A stretch of 64,000 nt of DNA, taken from assembly GCF_025150745.1 (NCBI RefSeq), contig NZ_CP102282.1:1561501-1625500 (forward strand), in the 5' to 3' direction. This document shows, in pieces, positions 18,376-25,918 of the stretch. Numbering within the stretch: the first letter of the stretch is position 1; each line of letters starts with the position of its first letter. The notes beneath the pieces are model-generated. The model ran no database searches. It saw only the letters and a program-made list of their open reading frames with translations, and was not told the origin of the DNA. A program made the translations under genes and the position numbers. This stretch comes from Eubacterium ventriosum (GTDB taxonomy: Bacteria > Bacillota > Clostridia > Lachnospirales > Lachnospiraceae).

Positions 18376-19179
18376 ATGGAAAAAACAAAAACATCTACAA
18401 CGATAGTTGAGTGTGCAATTTTAATTGCTATGGCATTTGCATTAAGTTTTATTAAGATTATTGATATGCCTTATGGCGGCTCAGTTACAGCAGCAAGCAT
18501 GGTGCCTATTATTGTTGCAGGATACAGACATGGTTTAAAATGGGGACTTTTAACAGGCTTTACATATAGTATTTTGCAGTTGTTAATGGGACTTGCCAAC
18601 GTTTCATATGCTACATCATGGGTTGCAGCAGTTGCGATTATTTTGCTTGACTATGTTGGAGCTTTTACAGTTTTGGGACTTGTAGGAATTTTTAAGAAAA
18701 ACAAGAATCAGACACCTGTTTTGGTAATCGGAGCAGCAGTTGTTTGTGTTTTAAGATACATCTGCCACGTAATTACAGGTTGTACTGTGTGGGCAGGAGT
18801 TTCAATTCCAACAGCAGACGGAATGGCATATTCATTAGTTTACAACGCAGCATATATGATACCTGAAACAGTAGTGACAGTATATGTGATTGCACTTATT
18901 TCAAATGCAGTGGATTTAAGAGTGGAAAAGCCGGTAACAAAGAAAAAATCAGAAAACGTTATGGCAATCTTAAATGGAGCATTGGTATTCGGCATTGCAG
19001 TTTTAATTGACTTCTTATATTTGTTCCAGCAGATACAGACAGAAAAAGGCTTTGATATTACATTAATTGTTAATTCAAACTGGGGACTTGTAGCAATTAT
19101 CACAGTAGTAGGCGTGGTAGTTGGAGCTATAGTATATTTAGGAACAAAAATTGTAAGTAGAAAAAAAGCAGTGGCTTAG
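18376..19179 (+). CDS. thiT: Energy-coupled thiamine transporter ThiT with C-terminal extension
   Basis: ThiT is the substrate-binding S component of an ECF-type vitamin importer in the cytoplasmic membrane. The N-terminal 190 residues show the family pattern (ILIAMAFALSFIKI, MPYGGSVTAASMVPI, GLLTGFTYSILQLLMG, and the C-terminal YNAAYMIPE). The protein is 267 residues, longer than the roughly 180-200 typical of ThiT; the extra part adds two hydrophobic segments (about residues 200-225 and 238-258) after a KKKSEN linker. A TPP riboswitch immediately upstream confirms the thiamine role. The ECF ATPase and T component are not in this window and are presumably shared. Confidence 0.93.
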   Translation: MEKTKTSTTIVECAILIAMAFALSFIKIIDMPYGGSVTAASMVPIIVAGYRHGLKWGLLTGFTYSILQLLMGLANVSYATSWVAAVAIILLDYVGAFTVLGLVGIFKKNKNQTPVLVIGAAVVCVLRYICHVITGCTVWAGVSIPTADGMAYSLVYNAAYMIPETVVTVYVIALISNAVDLRVEKPVTKKKSENVMAILNGALVFGIAVLIDFLYLFQQIQTEKGFDITLIVNSNWGLVAIITVVGVVVGAIVYLGTKIVSRKKAVA

Positions 19180-19360
19180 AATTGAAGTGTAAAAGAACTA
19201 AAGCTGATGTGTAGAAGTACTAAATTATGAAAGAACTAAGATTGAAGTACAAGAGTATTGAATTATAAAAGAGCTAAAGTTGAAGTACAAGAGTATTGAA
19301 TTATTAAAGAGCTAAAGTTGAAGTACAAGAATATTGAATTATTAAAGCGCTATAAATGGA
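19179..19360. repeat. 38-bp tandem repeat, four copies
   Basis: Four consecutive 38-bp units start at 19195, 19233, 19271 and 19309, with partial units on both sides. Units share GAGCTAAAGTTGAAGTAC and AAGAGTATTGAATTA; the later copies are nearly identical. The array fills the space between thiT and its terminator. No gene is visible in it. Confidence 0.9.
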
Positions 19361-19367
19361 GATTAAG

Positions 19368-19402
19368 AAAGGCTTGTTGGGTAAAACTGACAAGCTTTTT
19401 TT
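19368..19402 (+). terminator. Intrinsic terminator downstream of thiT
   Basis: AAAGGCTTGT (19368-19377) pairs with ACAAGCTTTT (19390-19399), loop of 12 bases, then more T residues. Confidence 0.85.
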
Positions 19403-19453
19403 ACAGGAAAATCTTATTGATAGAAGATATACAAATCCAATGGAGGTGTGAAA

Positions 19454-19486
19454 ATGGAGAATTTCCTTAAAATAATAAGCTTTTAG
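19454..19486 (+). other. Ten-codon ORF with strong ribosome site
   Basis: TGGAGGTG lies five bases before an ATG that opens only MENFLKIISF before a stop. It may be a leader peptide or the 5' stump of a deleted gene; nothing downstream appears to depend on it. Confidence 0.25.
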
Positions 19487-19608
19487 GAAGAATTTTTTAC
19501 AATTATACAAGCTTTTGTAGAAAGCGTTTAAGTAAAATTTCCACCATTATCACATTTTAATATTACAATATAGTATGTGATATAATATGAAACATAAATT
19601 AGATACTC

Positions 19609-19875
19609 GTACCCCAAAAAAAATGAAAAATGAAATGTCGGGGTACGTTTCTTGCAAACTTAAACTTTATGTTGCATAAAATAAGCAGGGGTTTGAAAAT
19701 ATGTACCCCAAAAAACAAGAAAAAGTGTATAGAGGGGTACAGTCATATATTACATATACAGTATGTTGTGAGAATGAACGCGTTAATTTGAAAAACGTAC
19801 CCCGATAATTAAAGAAATTTATATTTTGGGGTACATTACCACAACATTCAATAAAAATCAAAAATGTTGTGGTAA
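19609..19875. repeat. Array of GTACCCC...GGGGTAC palindromes at 94-bp pitch
   Basis: Three 38-base palindromes with GTACCCC/GGGGTAC arms start at 19609, 19703 and 19797, exactly 94 bp apart. A fourth with 13-base TTACCACAACATT arms follows directly at 19836-19875. Loops are A-rich and not conserved. The 780-base gap between thiT and the MATE gene holds the 38-bp repeats, a terminator and this array, and no credible gene. Confidence 0.85.
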
Positions 19876-19958
19876 AATTATGAAAACACGTCGGAAATTC
19901 CAAAAATGAAAAAACCCCAAATAATATAGACAATCATCCAGGGTGGTAAAAAATCTTT

Positions 19959-21287
19959 TTAATAGTGATATACTTTTCTTTGCTTTATAAAGAATGTAGC
20001 TGTGAAGCATAGTGTAAGAAGTTCAGCCATTGCCACGGCAATCCATATTCCATTGATTCCAAAGATTGCAGGAAGTATAAGGATTGCTGCAATCTGGAAG
20101 ATAAGTGTTCTAAGAAATGAAATGGTTGCTGAAATAAGTCCATTGCTTAGTGCAGTAAAGAAAGCTGAACCATAAATGTTAAAGCCGTTAATAAGGAATG
20201 TTACACAGTAAATTCTAAAGCCATGTCTTGTAAGCAGGAACAGGTCGTGGTCGTAACCTACGAAAATTGTTGCCAAAGGCGTTGAAATAACCTGAGCAAG
20301 AACAAACAGACCAACAGCCCAAATGCTTATAAGAGACAAACTCTTTTTTGACATGTTTTGTAATTCTTTATTATTTCCGGAACCGTAATTGTAGCTAATA
20401 ATTGGCGCACTACCAATAGAATAGCCGATGAATATGGCAACAAAAATAAAACTTACATACATAATTGTTCCGTAAGCGGCAACGCCGTCTTCTCCTGTAA
20501 ACTTCAAAAGCTGAACGTTATAAAGTGAGTTAACAACTGAGCTTGAAAGGTTTGTCATAAGTTCGGAAGAACCGTTGGTGCAAGTCTTAAGAAGAATTGA
20601 ACCATTAAATTTGGTTCGACCAAGTTTAAGCAGACTTGAGTTTTTCCTTGAAAAATAAAATATAGGGAAAAGTCCGCCAATAAGCTCGCCACAAACAGTT
20701 GCAATTGCAGCTCCTGCAAGACCAAAGCCAAGTACGGCAATAAAAAGATAGTCAAGAACCATATTCGTTACGCCGGCAGACACAATAACTGCAAGTCCTA
20801 ATTTGGGTTTTGTGGCAGTTACAAAAAAGCTTTGGAAAACATTTTGAAGCATAAAAGCTGTCAAAGAAATAAAAGTAATACGTCCGTAAAGAACACAGTT
20901 TTCCAACAATTCACCTTCAGCGCCCAAAAGAATGCTGACAGGACGAACCAAAAACATTCCTAAAATGGAAAGGATTAGTCCACCAATAATAGTTGTGTAA
21001 ACGATTAATGAAAAATATTCGTTGGCTTTTTCAGGTTTTCCTTCACCAAGAGTTTTTGCAACAATGGCGCTGCCACCGGTTCCCATCATAAATCCCAAAG
21101 CGGTAAGCCCCATAATAAAAGGCATAATAAGATTGATTGAAGCAAAAGCTGTTTTCCCAACAAAGTTAGAAACAAAAAGTCCGTCAACAACGCAATAGAT
21201 AGATGTAAAAACCATCATGACAATAGAAGGAAAAACAAACTTAAGCAGTTTCCCATAAGTAAAATGTTGTGCTAATTTAGTATCCAT
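19959..21287 (-). CDS. MATE-family efflux transporter
   Basis: A second MATE exporter, 442 residues and 12 membrane segments, only distantly like the one at 9592-10959. Recognisable blocks are the N-terminal FVFPSIVMMVFTSIYCVVDGLFVSNFVG, MGTGGSAIVAKTLGEGK and, in the second half, SAPIISYNYGSGN, as in MepA-like multidrug exporters. GGAG lies five bases before the ATG. It begins 18 bases after the stop of a MarR-type regulator, so the two genes form an operon that the regulator probably represses until a drug or metabolite binds. Confidence 0.93.
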   Translation of the reverse strand: MDTKLAQHFTYGKLLKFVFPSIVMMVFTSIYCVVDGLFVSNFVGKTAFASINLIMPFIMGLTALGFMMGTGGSAIVAKTLGEGKPEKANEYFSLIVYTTIIGGLILSILGMFLVRPVSILLGAEGELLENCVLYGRITFISLTAFMLQNVFQSFFVTATKPKLGLAVIVSAGVTNMVLDYLFIAVLGFGLAGAAIATVCGELIGGLFPIFYFSRKNSSLLKLGRTKFNGSILLKTCTNGSSELMTNLSSSVVNSLYNVQLLKFTGEDGVAAYGTIMYVSFIFVAIFIGYSIGSAPIISYNYGSGNNKELQNMSKKSLSLISIWAVGLFVLAQVISTPLATIFVGYDHDLFLLTRHGFRIYCVTFLINGFNIYGSAFFTALSNGLISATISFLRTLIFQIAAILILPAIFGINGIWIAVAMAELLTLCFTATFFIKQRKVYHY

Positions 21288-21305
21288 AAAATCTCCATTC
21301 GTAAA

Positions 21306-21755
21306 TTAAAGTTCCTTAAATTTATTTTTCAATGCATTATTATACTTCTCGTAAAGTTCAAGCATTAAACGGCATTCTTCATCGGTCATACATAGAAATG
21401 CTTCGTTTTCTTTTTTTATAATAGGATAAATTTTTTCATCCAAAAGCTGCCTGCCCTTATCTGTAAGAAAAATCTGCATAACCCTGCCTTTTCCCGGCTT
21501 AAAAGTTAAGTAGTTAAGACTTGCCATTTTTTTAATGGAAGAATTAACAGTCTGCTTTGAAAGGCATGAATATTTGCAAATATCACTCTGGGAACAACCA
21601 TCGCCTAGGTCAACAATAGAATACAAAATGTCAAAGGCGCTGTCTGAAAGCCCCATTTTCAGAGTGGCTTCGTGATAAATTTCATTAAACTCTTTGTATA
21701 TGTGGTTAAACATAGAAAGAGCAGGACTCATTTTATTTTCAAAAGATTTATTCAT
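21306..21755 (-). CDS. MarR-family transcriptional regulator
   Basis: A 149-residue winged-helix repressor of the MarR family. The recognition region reads GCSQSDICKYSCLSKQTVNSSIKKMASLNYLTF and the wing KPGKGRVMQIFLTDKGRQLL. MarR proteins bind palindromic DNA as dimers and release it on binding phenolic or drug-like ligands. It heads an operon with a MATE exporter. The ATG at 21755 lacks its own strong ribosome site and overlaps the stop of a ten-codon upstream ORF, which suggests translational coupling. A longer TTG start at 21785 sits directly on the AGGAGG and is unlikely. Confidence 0.9.
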   Translation of the reverse strand: MNKSFENKMSPALSMFNHIYKEFNEIYHEATLKMGLSDSAFDILYSIVDLGDGCSQSDICKYSCLSKQTVNSSIKKMASLNYLTFKPGKGRVMQIFLTDKGRQLLDEKIYPIIKKENEAFLCMTDEECRLMLELYEKYNNALKNKFKEL

Positions 21756-21780
21756 AATAAAAATAAGCGATGAAAAACAT
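21748..21780 (-). other. Upstream ORF (10 codons) coupled to marR
   Basis: AGGAGG lies five bases before an ATG that opens MFFIAYFYYE and stops in TAA overlapping the marR ATG. The start codon lies in a GCGATG-AAAAA-CATCGC type hairpin (21767-21783). Coupled reinitiation is the simplest reading. Confidence 0.5.
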
Positions 21781-21797
21781 CGCAACCTCCTAGTGTT

Positions 21798-21852
21798 TAT
21801 AGTCCGAAATCATACTTAAAAAGAGTATAGTCCGAAATCAGACATAAGTCAA
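21798..21852 (-). promoter_or_regulatory. marR-MATE promoter with repeated operator
   Basis: Minus strand: TTGACT (21847-21852), 17 bases, TATACT (21824-21829). The 15-base sequence TGATTTCGGACTATA occurs twice in direct orientation, at 21826-21840 across the -10 box and at 21798-21812 just downstream. Probable MarR binding sites. Confidence 0.7.
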
Positions 21853-21880
21853 ACGATTTTTAAGAAAAAATAAAAATAAA

Positions 21881-21909
21881 TTGCCTTTTTGTAGTTAAAT
21901 ACATATAAT
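21881..21909 (+). promoter_or_regulatory. Sigma-A promoter for the LuxR-type gene
   Basis: TTGCCT, 17-base spacer, TATAAT, about 95 bases before the start at 22004. Confidence 0.65.
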
Positions 21910-22003
21910 ACAAGTACAAAGGGGTATAGCTTGCACAAATAAATTAAGAGTAAGGAATGAAAACATATTAAAGCAATATTTATCCCGTTAGGAACGTTAA
22001 TAT

Positions 22004-23458
22004 ATGAACAAAGATTTTTTTTCAAAAGAGAGATTTAAATACATAATAATTTTGGCACTGTTCAATTATATTTTTCTTGGAACAGAATATTTATTTGATA
22101 ACATTGTGGGAGACATAAAGCCACAGTCAGTTGTTACTGCGCAAAGCTACATTTTGGGTGCAAGTGTATTGGGCTTTTTATTTTTTGCCATTATAAAAAA
22201 ATATATAAATAAAAAATTAAAGCATGGCTTATTGTCAGCGTTTATCGTAGTGGAAACGTTGCTTTTTGCACTTATGGAGTATAGTGAAAGTTATGGATTT
22301 GTGGTAATCACAGGTTGCGTGATGTTTGCATTATTTGGAGTAATGGGCAGCGCAGTTTATTATATTGCATCGGTTTATTTAAAGAGTAACAGAAATGTTG
22401 CAAGCACAATAGGTTTGGCGTATGGTCTGGGAATAATGTTTCAGTTCGGTGACAATAATATTGTTGCTTCGAAAATTGCAAGATTGATAATTTTTGCGAT
22501 TGTGCTTGTTGTATGGATTGCCATAATATTAAACTTATATTTAGAAGAAAATGCAGAATCCCAAAATGAAAAATCAAGAAAATTGAAATATGAAAAGACA
22601 GAATCAAAAAATATTGAATGTAAAAACACAGCTTCAAAAAATGCAGAATATATAAACAGCCGTATAACAGCAATTGTTCTTATAATTACAATAATGCTTA
22701 TGGCATGTATTTTTTCAACCCTTGACAATATTGTCACATATTATCATTCAAAGGGAATAATGGATATTGGGCAGTATCCAAGACTGCTTTTGGCAATTAG
22801 CGGCGTTGTGGCAGGAGTTTTATTTGACTTAAAAGAAAGAAAACTAATGTGCCTAATAATGTATAGCGTAACGTTGCTATCAACAATATGTATGCTGGTA
22901 ATAACAATGGGCGAGCCTTTTATAATCGGATTGGTTGTGTTTTATTTATCAGCAGGTTTCTTCTCTGTATTTTTCACTACAGCTTTTGTGAATTTATCAT
23001 TTGAAATGAAAACCCCGGAACTTTGAGCAGGAATGGGAAGAGCGACCAACAACCTTTGCGCGGTATTAATGGGAACGGTATTTTTCTCATTATTTAATTC
23101 AACAAATATGCTTAGCAACAGCATTGTCATAATTATTTTGTTTGTTTTTGTAAGCATTTTTATGGCAATTTATTATGGAAAAAATTCGAAAAAAAGTTAC
23201 GTTGCGGAAAGTTTGGAGAGCGATGACAACAAAATGGAAAATTTTGTACAGCAGTTTTCTTTGTCAAAAAGAGAGTGCGAGGTGCTTGAGACTTTGCTTA
23301 AGTCGGACAAAAATGTAAAAGAGATTGCACAGGAACTTTATATTTCAAGAGCGGCTTTGTATAGGCACATATCAAATATGAACGAGAAGACTGACACAAA
23401 ATCAAGAGAAGGTCTCATAAAATTCTATTATCAATGGGAAAAAAGTGGGAAAAATTAA
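22004..23458 (+). pseudogene. Membrane-anchored LuxR-family regulator interrupted by an in-frame TGA
   Basis: The intact reading frame would encode about 484 residues: some ten to twelve hydrophobic segments arranged like a transporter, then a LuxR-type HTH (SLSKRECEVLETLLKSDKNVKEIAQELYISRAALYRHISNMNEK). A single TGA at 23024-23026 (after MKTPEL) splits it, and the same frame continues at once with AGMGRATNNLCAVLMG. A Trp codon TGG changed to TGA explains this best. The frame downstream keeps full coding character, so the mutation looks recent. Related genes regulate unknown targets; the neighbouring secreted protein could be one. No selenocysteine element is evident. Confidence 0.8.
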
Positions 23459-23546
23459 CTTTGAGACATATGTAAACTTAAAATAAAAGCCTAAATATGG
23501 CACATTATTCATAGATTCTATTGGAAAAGTTTGAAAGGAGTAATCT

Positions 23547-25130
23547 ATGAAGAAATTTTTAAGTTTATTGTTAAGTATTGGATTGGTTATAGGAATGGTT
23601 CCTATGAATGTAATGGCACAAAACGGACCGTGCCAGGATGAGTACCCGCCGGCGTATATTGAATTTTTTGACGGTGAGAATGGAACTTATATTTATTCTA
23701 CTTTTTCTCAGGATCAGATTGGAAAAATTGAAGGTGTAAGTTACGACAAGGCAAGCAACACTCTTACATTAGACAATGTAAAAAGAGACGAAAAGCTAAT
23801 TACGAATGTAATGGGCGACGATTTCAAGATTCTTTTAAAAGGTGATAATTCCCTTAAGTCGATTATTGTCTGGGGTGACGGTTATGGTGGAAATCTTACA
23901 ATAACAGGCGATGGCAAACTTACTCTTAATAGTGAAAAAACAGAGAACACGGCAATAACTATTCAGGCTGAATATACTGAAGGCAAGGTTAAAATAGAGA
24001 AAAATGTTCAGATGGAGATGTATGCCAAAGAAGGTTATCCTATTATTGAAATTGTAGGCGCGAACAATTCTGATAAAGACAAAGCAGTTGTAATTGATGG
24101 CAAGGTAACACAAAATTATGAAGTGGAACAACATATTACCGAAGTGACAAATAATGTGTATGTTGTGGCAAAGGATTCAACAGCCAGATGTTATTTTACT
24201 AAGTTTGAAAAAAACGGCAAATATTATGGTGGACGCAGCAAATTTGATGATAATTTTAAACTCACAGGCCGTTACGATATGTTTGAAATAATTGAAGATG
24301 AAGAGTTGGGCTATGTTGCAAGGCAAATTGAAGACCAAAGTAATATTGTGCCTGAAGAAAATGGCTATACAATTGTAATGAAGGATGAGTATAACGAAGA
24401 TAGTTTCACGGACACGCTGGAACTTGACAAATGGAAGTATTCATATGAAATTTATACTTATGATGGAAAAGAGTATGGTGTGTTGGAAATGACTGTTACT
24501 TCAAATGGTGTAACAAGACATTTTTTCAATGTAGTTAAATTTATTGATTTTGAAGACTATGGAAAAATAGCAATTCCAATTGAAGGATGGGAAGAATTGG
24601 ACGCATTGCCTGAGGGTTTTGTAAGAAAAACATCTGATCCTTACAATATTTATGGATATACAATAATGCAGCAGACATTAAATATAAATAGGGATAATAG
24701 TAACCCTGGCACAACAGAGCCTGGAACTACTGAACCGGGTGGAAACAATTCAGGAGTAACTAATCCTGGAACAAATAACTCTGGCGCAAATAACTCTGGT
24801 ACAAATAATTCAAGTACCATTAAACCGGGCACAGAAAATAATTTAGTTCCGGGCAAGGCTAAAGCACCTGCTGTAAAGAAAGCAAAAAAGAAGTCTGTAA
24901 AATTAGTTTGGAGCAAAATAAAAAATGCTAAAAAGTATCAGGTTCAGTATTCTTTAAACAAAAAGTTTAAGAAGGGCAAAAAATACGGAACAAAAACAGT
25001 AACAACAGCAAACATTAAAATTACAATTAAGAAATTGAATAAGAAGACATATTATGTTAGAATCCGTGGTATAAACGGAAAAAACATTGGAAAATGGTCT
25101 AAAGTAAAGAAAATTACAATGAAGAAATAA
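23547..25130 (+). CDS. Secreted protein with Gly/Asn/Thr linker and fibronectin-III-like C-terminus
   Basis: A 527-residue exported protein. The first 25 residues are a signal peptide (KKFLSLLLSIGLVIGMVPMNVMA). Residues 25-385 contain a beta-rich region with SYDKASNTLTLDNVKRDEKL and the GNLTITGDGKLTL type seen in carbohydrate-binding-domain proteins of gut Clostridia. A low-complexity linker of PGTTEPG and NNSG repeats spans about residues 388-430. The Lys-rich end (KKKSVKLVWSKIKNAKKYQV to GKWSKVKKITMKK) has the shape of a fibronectin type III domain. A polysaccharide or cell-wall contact role is inference. AAAGGAG precedes the ATG. Confidence 0.7.
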   Translation: MKKFLSLLLSIGLVIGMVPMNVMAQNGPCQDEYPPAYIEFFDGENGTYIYSTFSQDQIGKIEGVSYDKASNTLTLDNVKRDEKLITNVMGDDFKILLKGDNSLKSIIVWGDGYGGNLTITGDGKLTLNSEKTENTAITIQAEYTEGKVKIEKNVQMEMYAKEGYPIIEIVGANNSDKDKAVVIDGKVTQNYEVEQHITEVTNNVYVVAKDSTARCYFTKFEKNGKYYGGRSKFDDNFKLTGRYDMFEIIEDEELGYVARQIEDQSNIVPEENGYTIVMKDEYNEDSFTDTLELDKWKYSYEIYTYDGKEYGVLEMTVTSNGVTRHFFNVVKFIDFEDYGKIAIPIEGWEELDALPEGFVRKTSDPYNIYGYTIMQQTLNINRDNSNPGTTEPGTTEPGGNNSGVTNPGTNNSGANNSGTNNSSTIKPGTENNLVPGKAKAPAVKKAKKKSVKLVWSKIKNAKKYQVQYSLNKKFKKGKKYGTKTVTTANIKITIKKLNKKTYYVRIRGINGKNIGKWSKVKKITMKK

Positions 25131-25223
25131 TAATGAAAAATAACAATGAGTAATAAAAGGTATTGGCAAAAAACAAAAGGTACTAAAAATTTTATGAAAA
25201 TTGTTTGGAAAAGGCTGGAAGTT

Positions 25224-25793
25224 ATGATTAGGTTTGCTACAGAAGAAGATGCAGAAGAGTTACTTAGAATTTATTCATATTATGTTGAAAATACGGCAAT
25301 AACATTTGAGTATGATACGCCTGCGTTGGATGAATTTAAGTATCGTATTAGAACAATAAAGGCAATGTATCCATATTTGGTTTCAGAGGTTGACGGAAAA
25401 ATAGTAGGCTACGCCTATGCCAACACATTTAAGGATAGGGCAGCCTATGATTGGGCAGTTGAAACAACAATCTATTTAGATAAGGATGCACGGGGAAAAG
25501 GCTATGGCAAGGAACTTTACGAAGCTTTGGAGAAAGCACTGAAAGCCCAGAACATAACAAATCTTTATGCCTGTATTGGGTATCCTGAAGTAGAAGACCA
25601 ATACTTAACAAAGAATAGCGTTCAATACCATGAACATTTAGGCTATAGATTTATCGGCACATTCAAAAAATGTGGCTACAAATTTAACAGATGGTACGAT
25701 ATGGTATGGATGGAAAAAATGATAGGAGAGCATAGCAAGAACCAGAAAGAAGTGATTCTTTTTAGAGAGATAGAAAAGAATTATGAATTGTAA
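25224..25793 (+). CDS. GNAT-family N-acetyltransferase
   Basis: An acetyl-CoA dependent acetyltransferase of 189 residues. It opens MIRFATEEDAEELLRIYSYYVENTAITFEY, typical of the phosphinothricin/methionine-sulfoximine acetyltransferase branch, and has the acetyl-CoA loop YLDKDARGKGYGKELY followed by HLGYRFIGTFKKCGYKFNRWYDMVWMEK. Substrate is not certain; family members detoxify amino-acid analogues. The ATG at 25224 is chosen because the domain begins there; upstream in-frame starts (25146, 25194) have only weak ribosome sites. It converges on the glucosidase gene across a strong hairpin. Confidence 0.85.
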   Translation: MIRFATEEDAEELLRIYSYYVENTAITFEYDTPALDEFKYRIRTIKAMYPYLVSEVDGKIVGYAYANTFKDRAAYDWAVETTIYLDKDARGKGYGKELYEALEKALKAQNITNLYACIGYPEVEDQYLTKNSVQYHEHLGYRFIGTFKKCGYKFNRWYDMVWMEKMIGEHSKNQKEVILFREIEKNYEL

Positions 25794-25864
25794 CTGAATT
25801 TTGGTAAATTATGTTGTCTTTAAGAATAGTTATAGGATTACAAAAAATTGAAAATAGTTTAATT

Positions 25865-25897
25865 GGTGGAGAGGGTGATTCGAACCCTCTCCTTTTT
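25865..25897 (+). terminator. Terminator made of a tRNA 3'-end-like sequence
   Basis: GGAGAGGGT (25868-25876), loop GATTCGA, ACCCTCTCC (25884-25892) and TTTTT form a strong terminator between convergent genes. Read on the minus strand it contains GGGTTCGAATCACCC and ends CTCCACCA, the look of a tRNA T arm, acceptor strand and CCA end. No complete tRNA is present. Confidence 0.75.
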
Positions 25898-25918
25898 GAA
25901 TAAAATTAATAGCTTTAC

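Noticed and set aside
23024-23026. Selenocysteine at the in-frame TGA
   Set aside because: The protein is a membrane/LuxR regulator, not a redox enzyme, and no convincing SECIS-like hairpin directly follows. A Trp-to-stop mutation is simpler.
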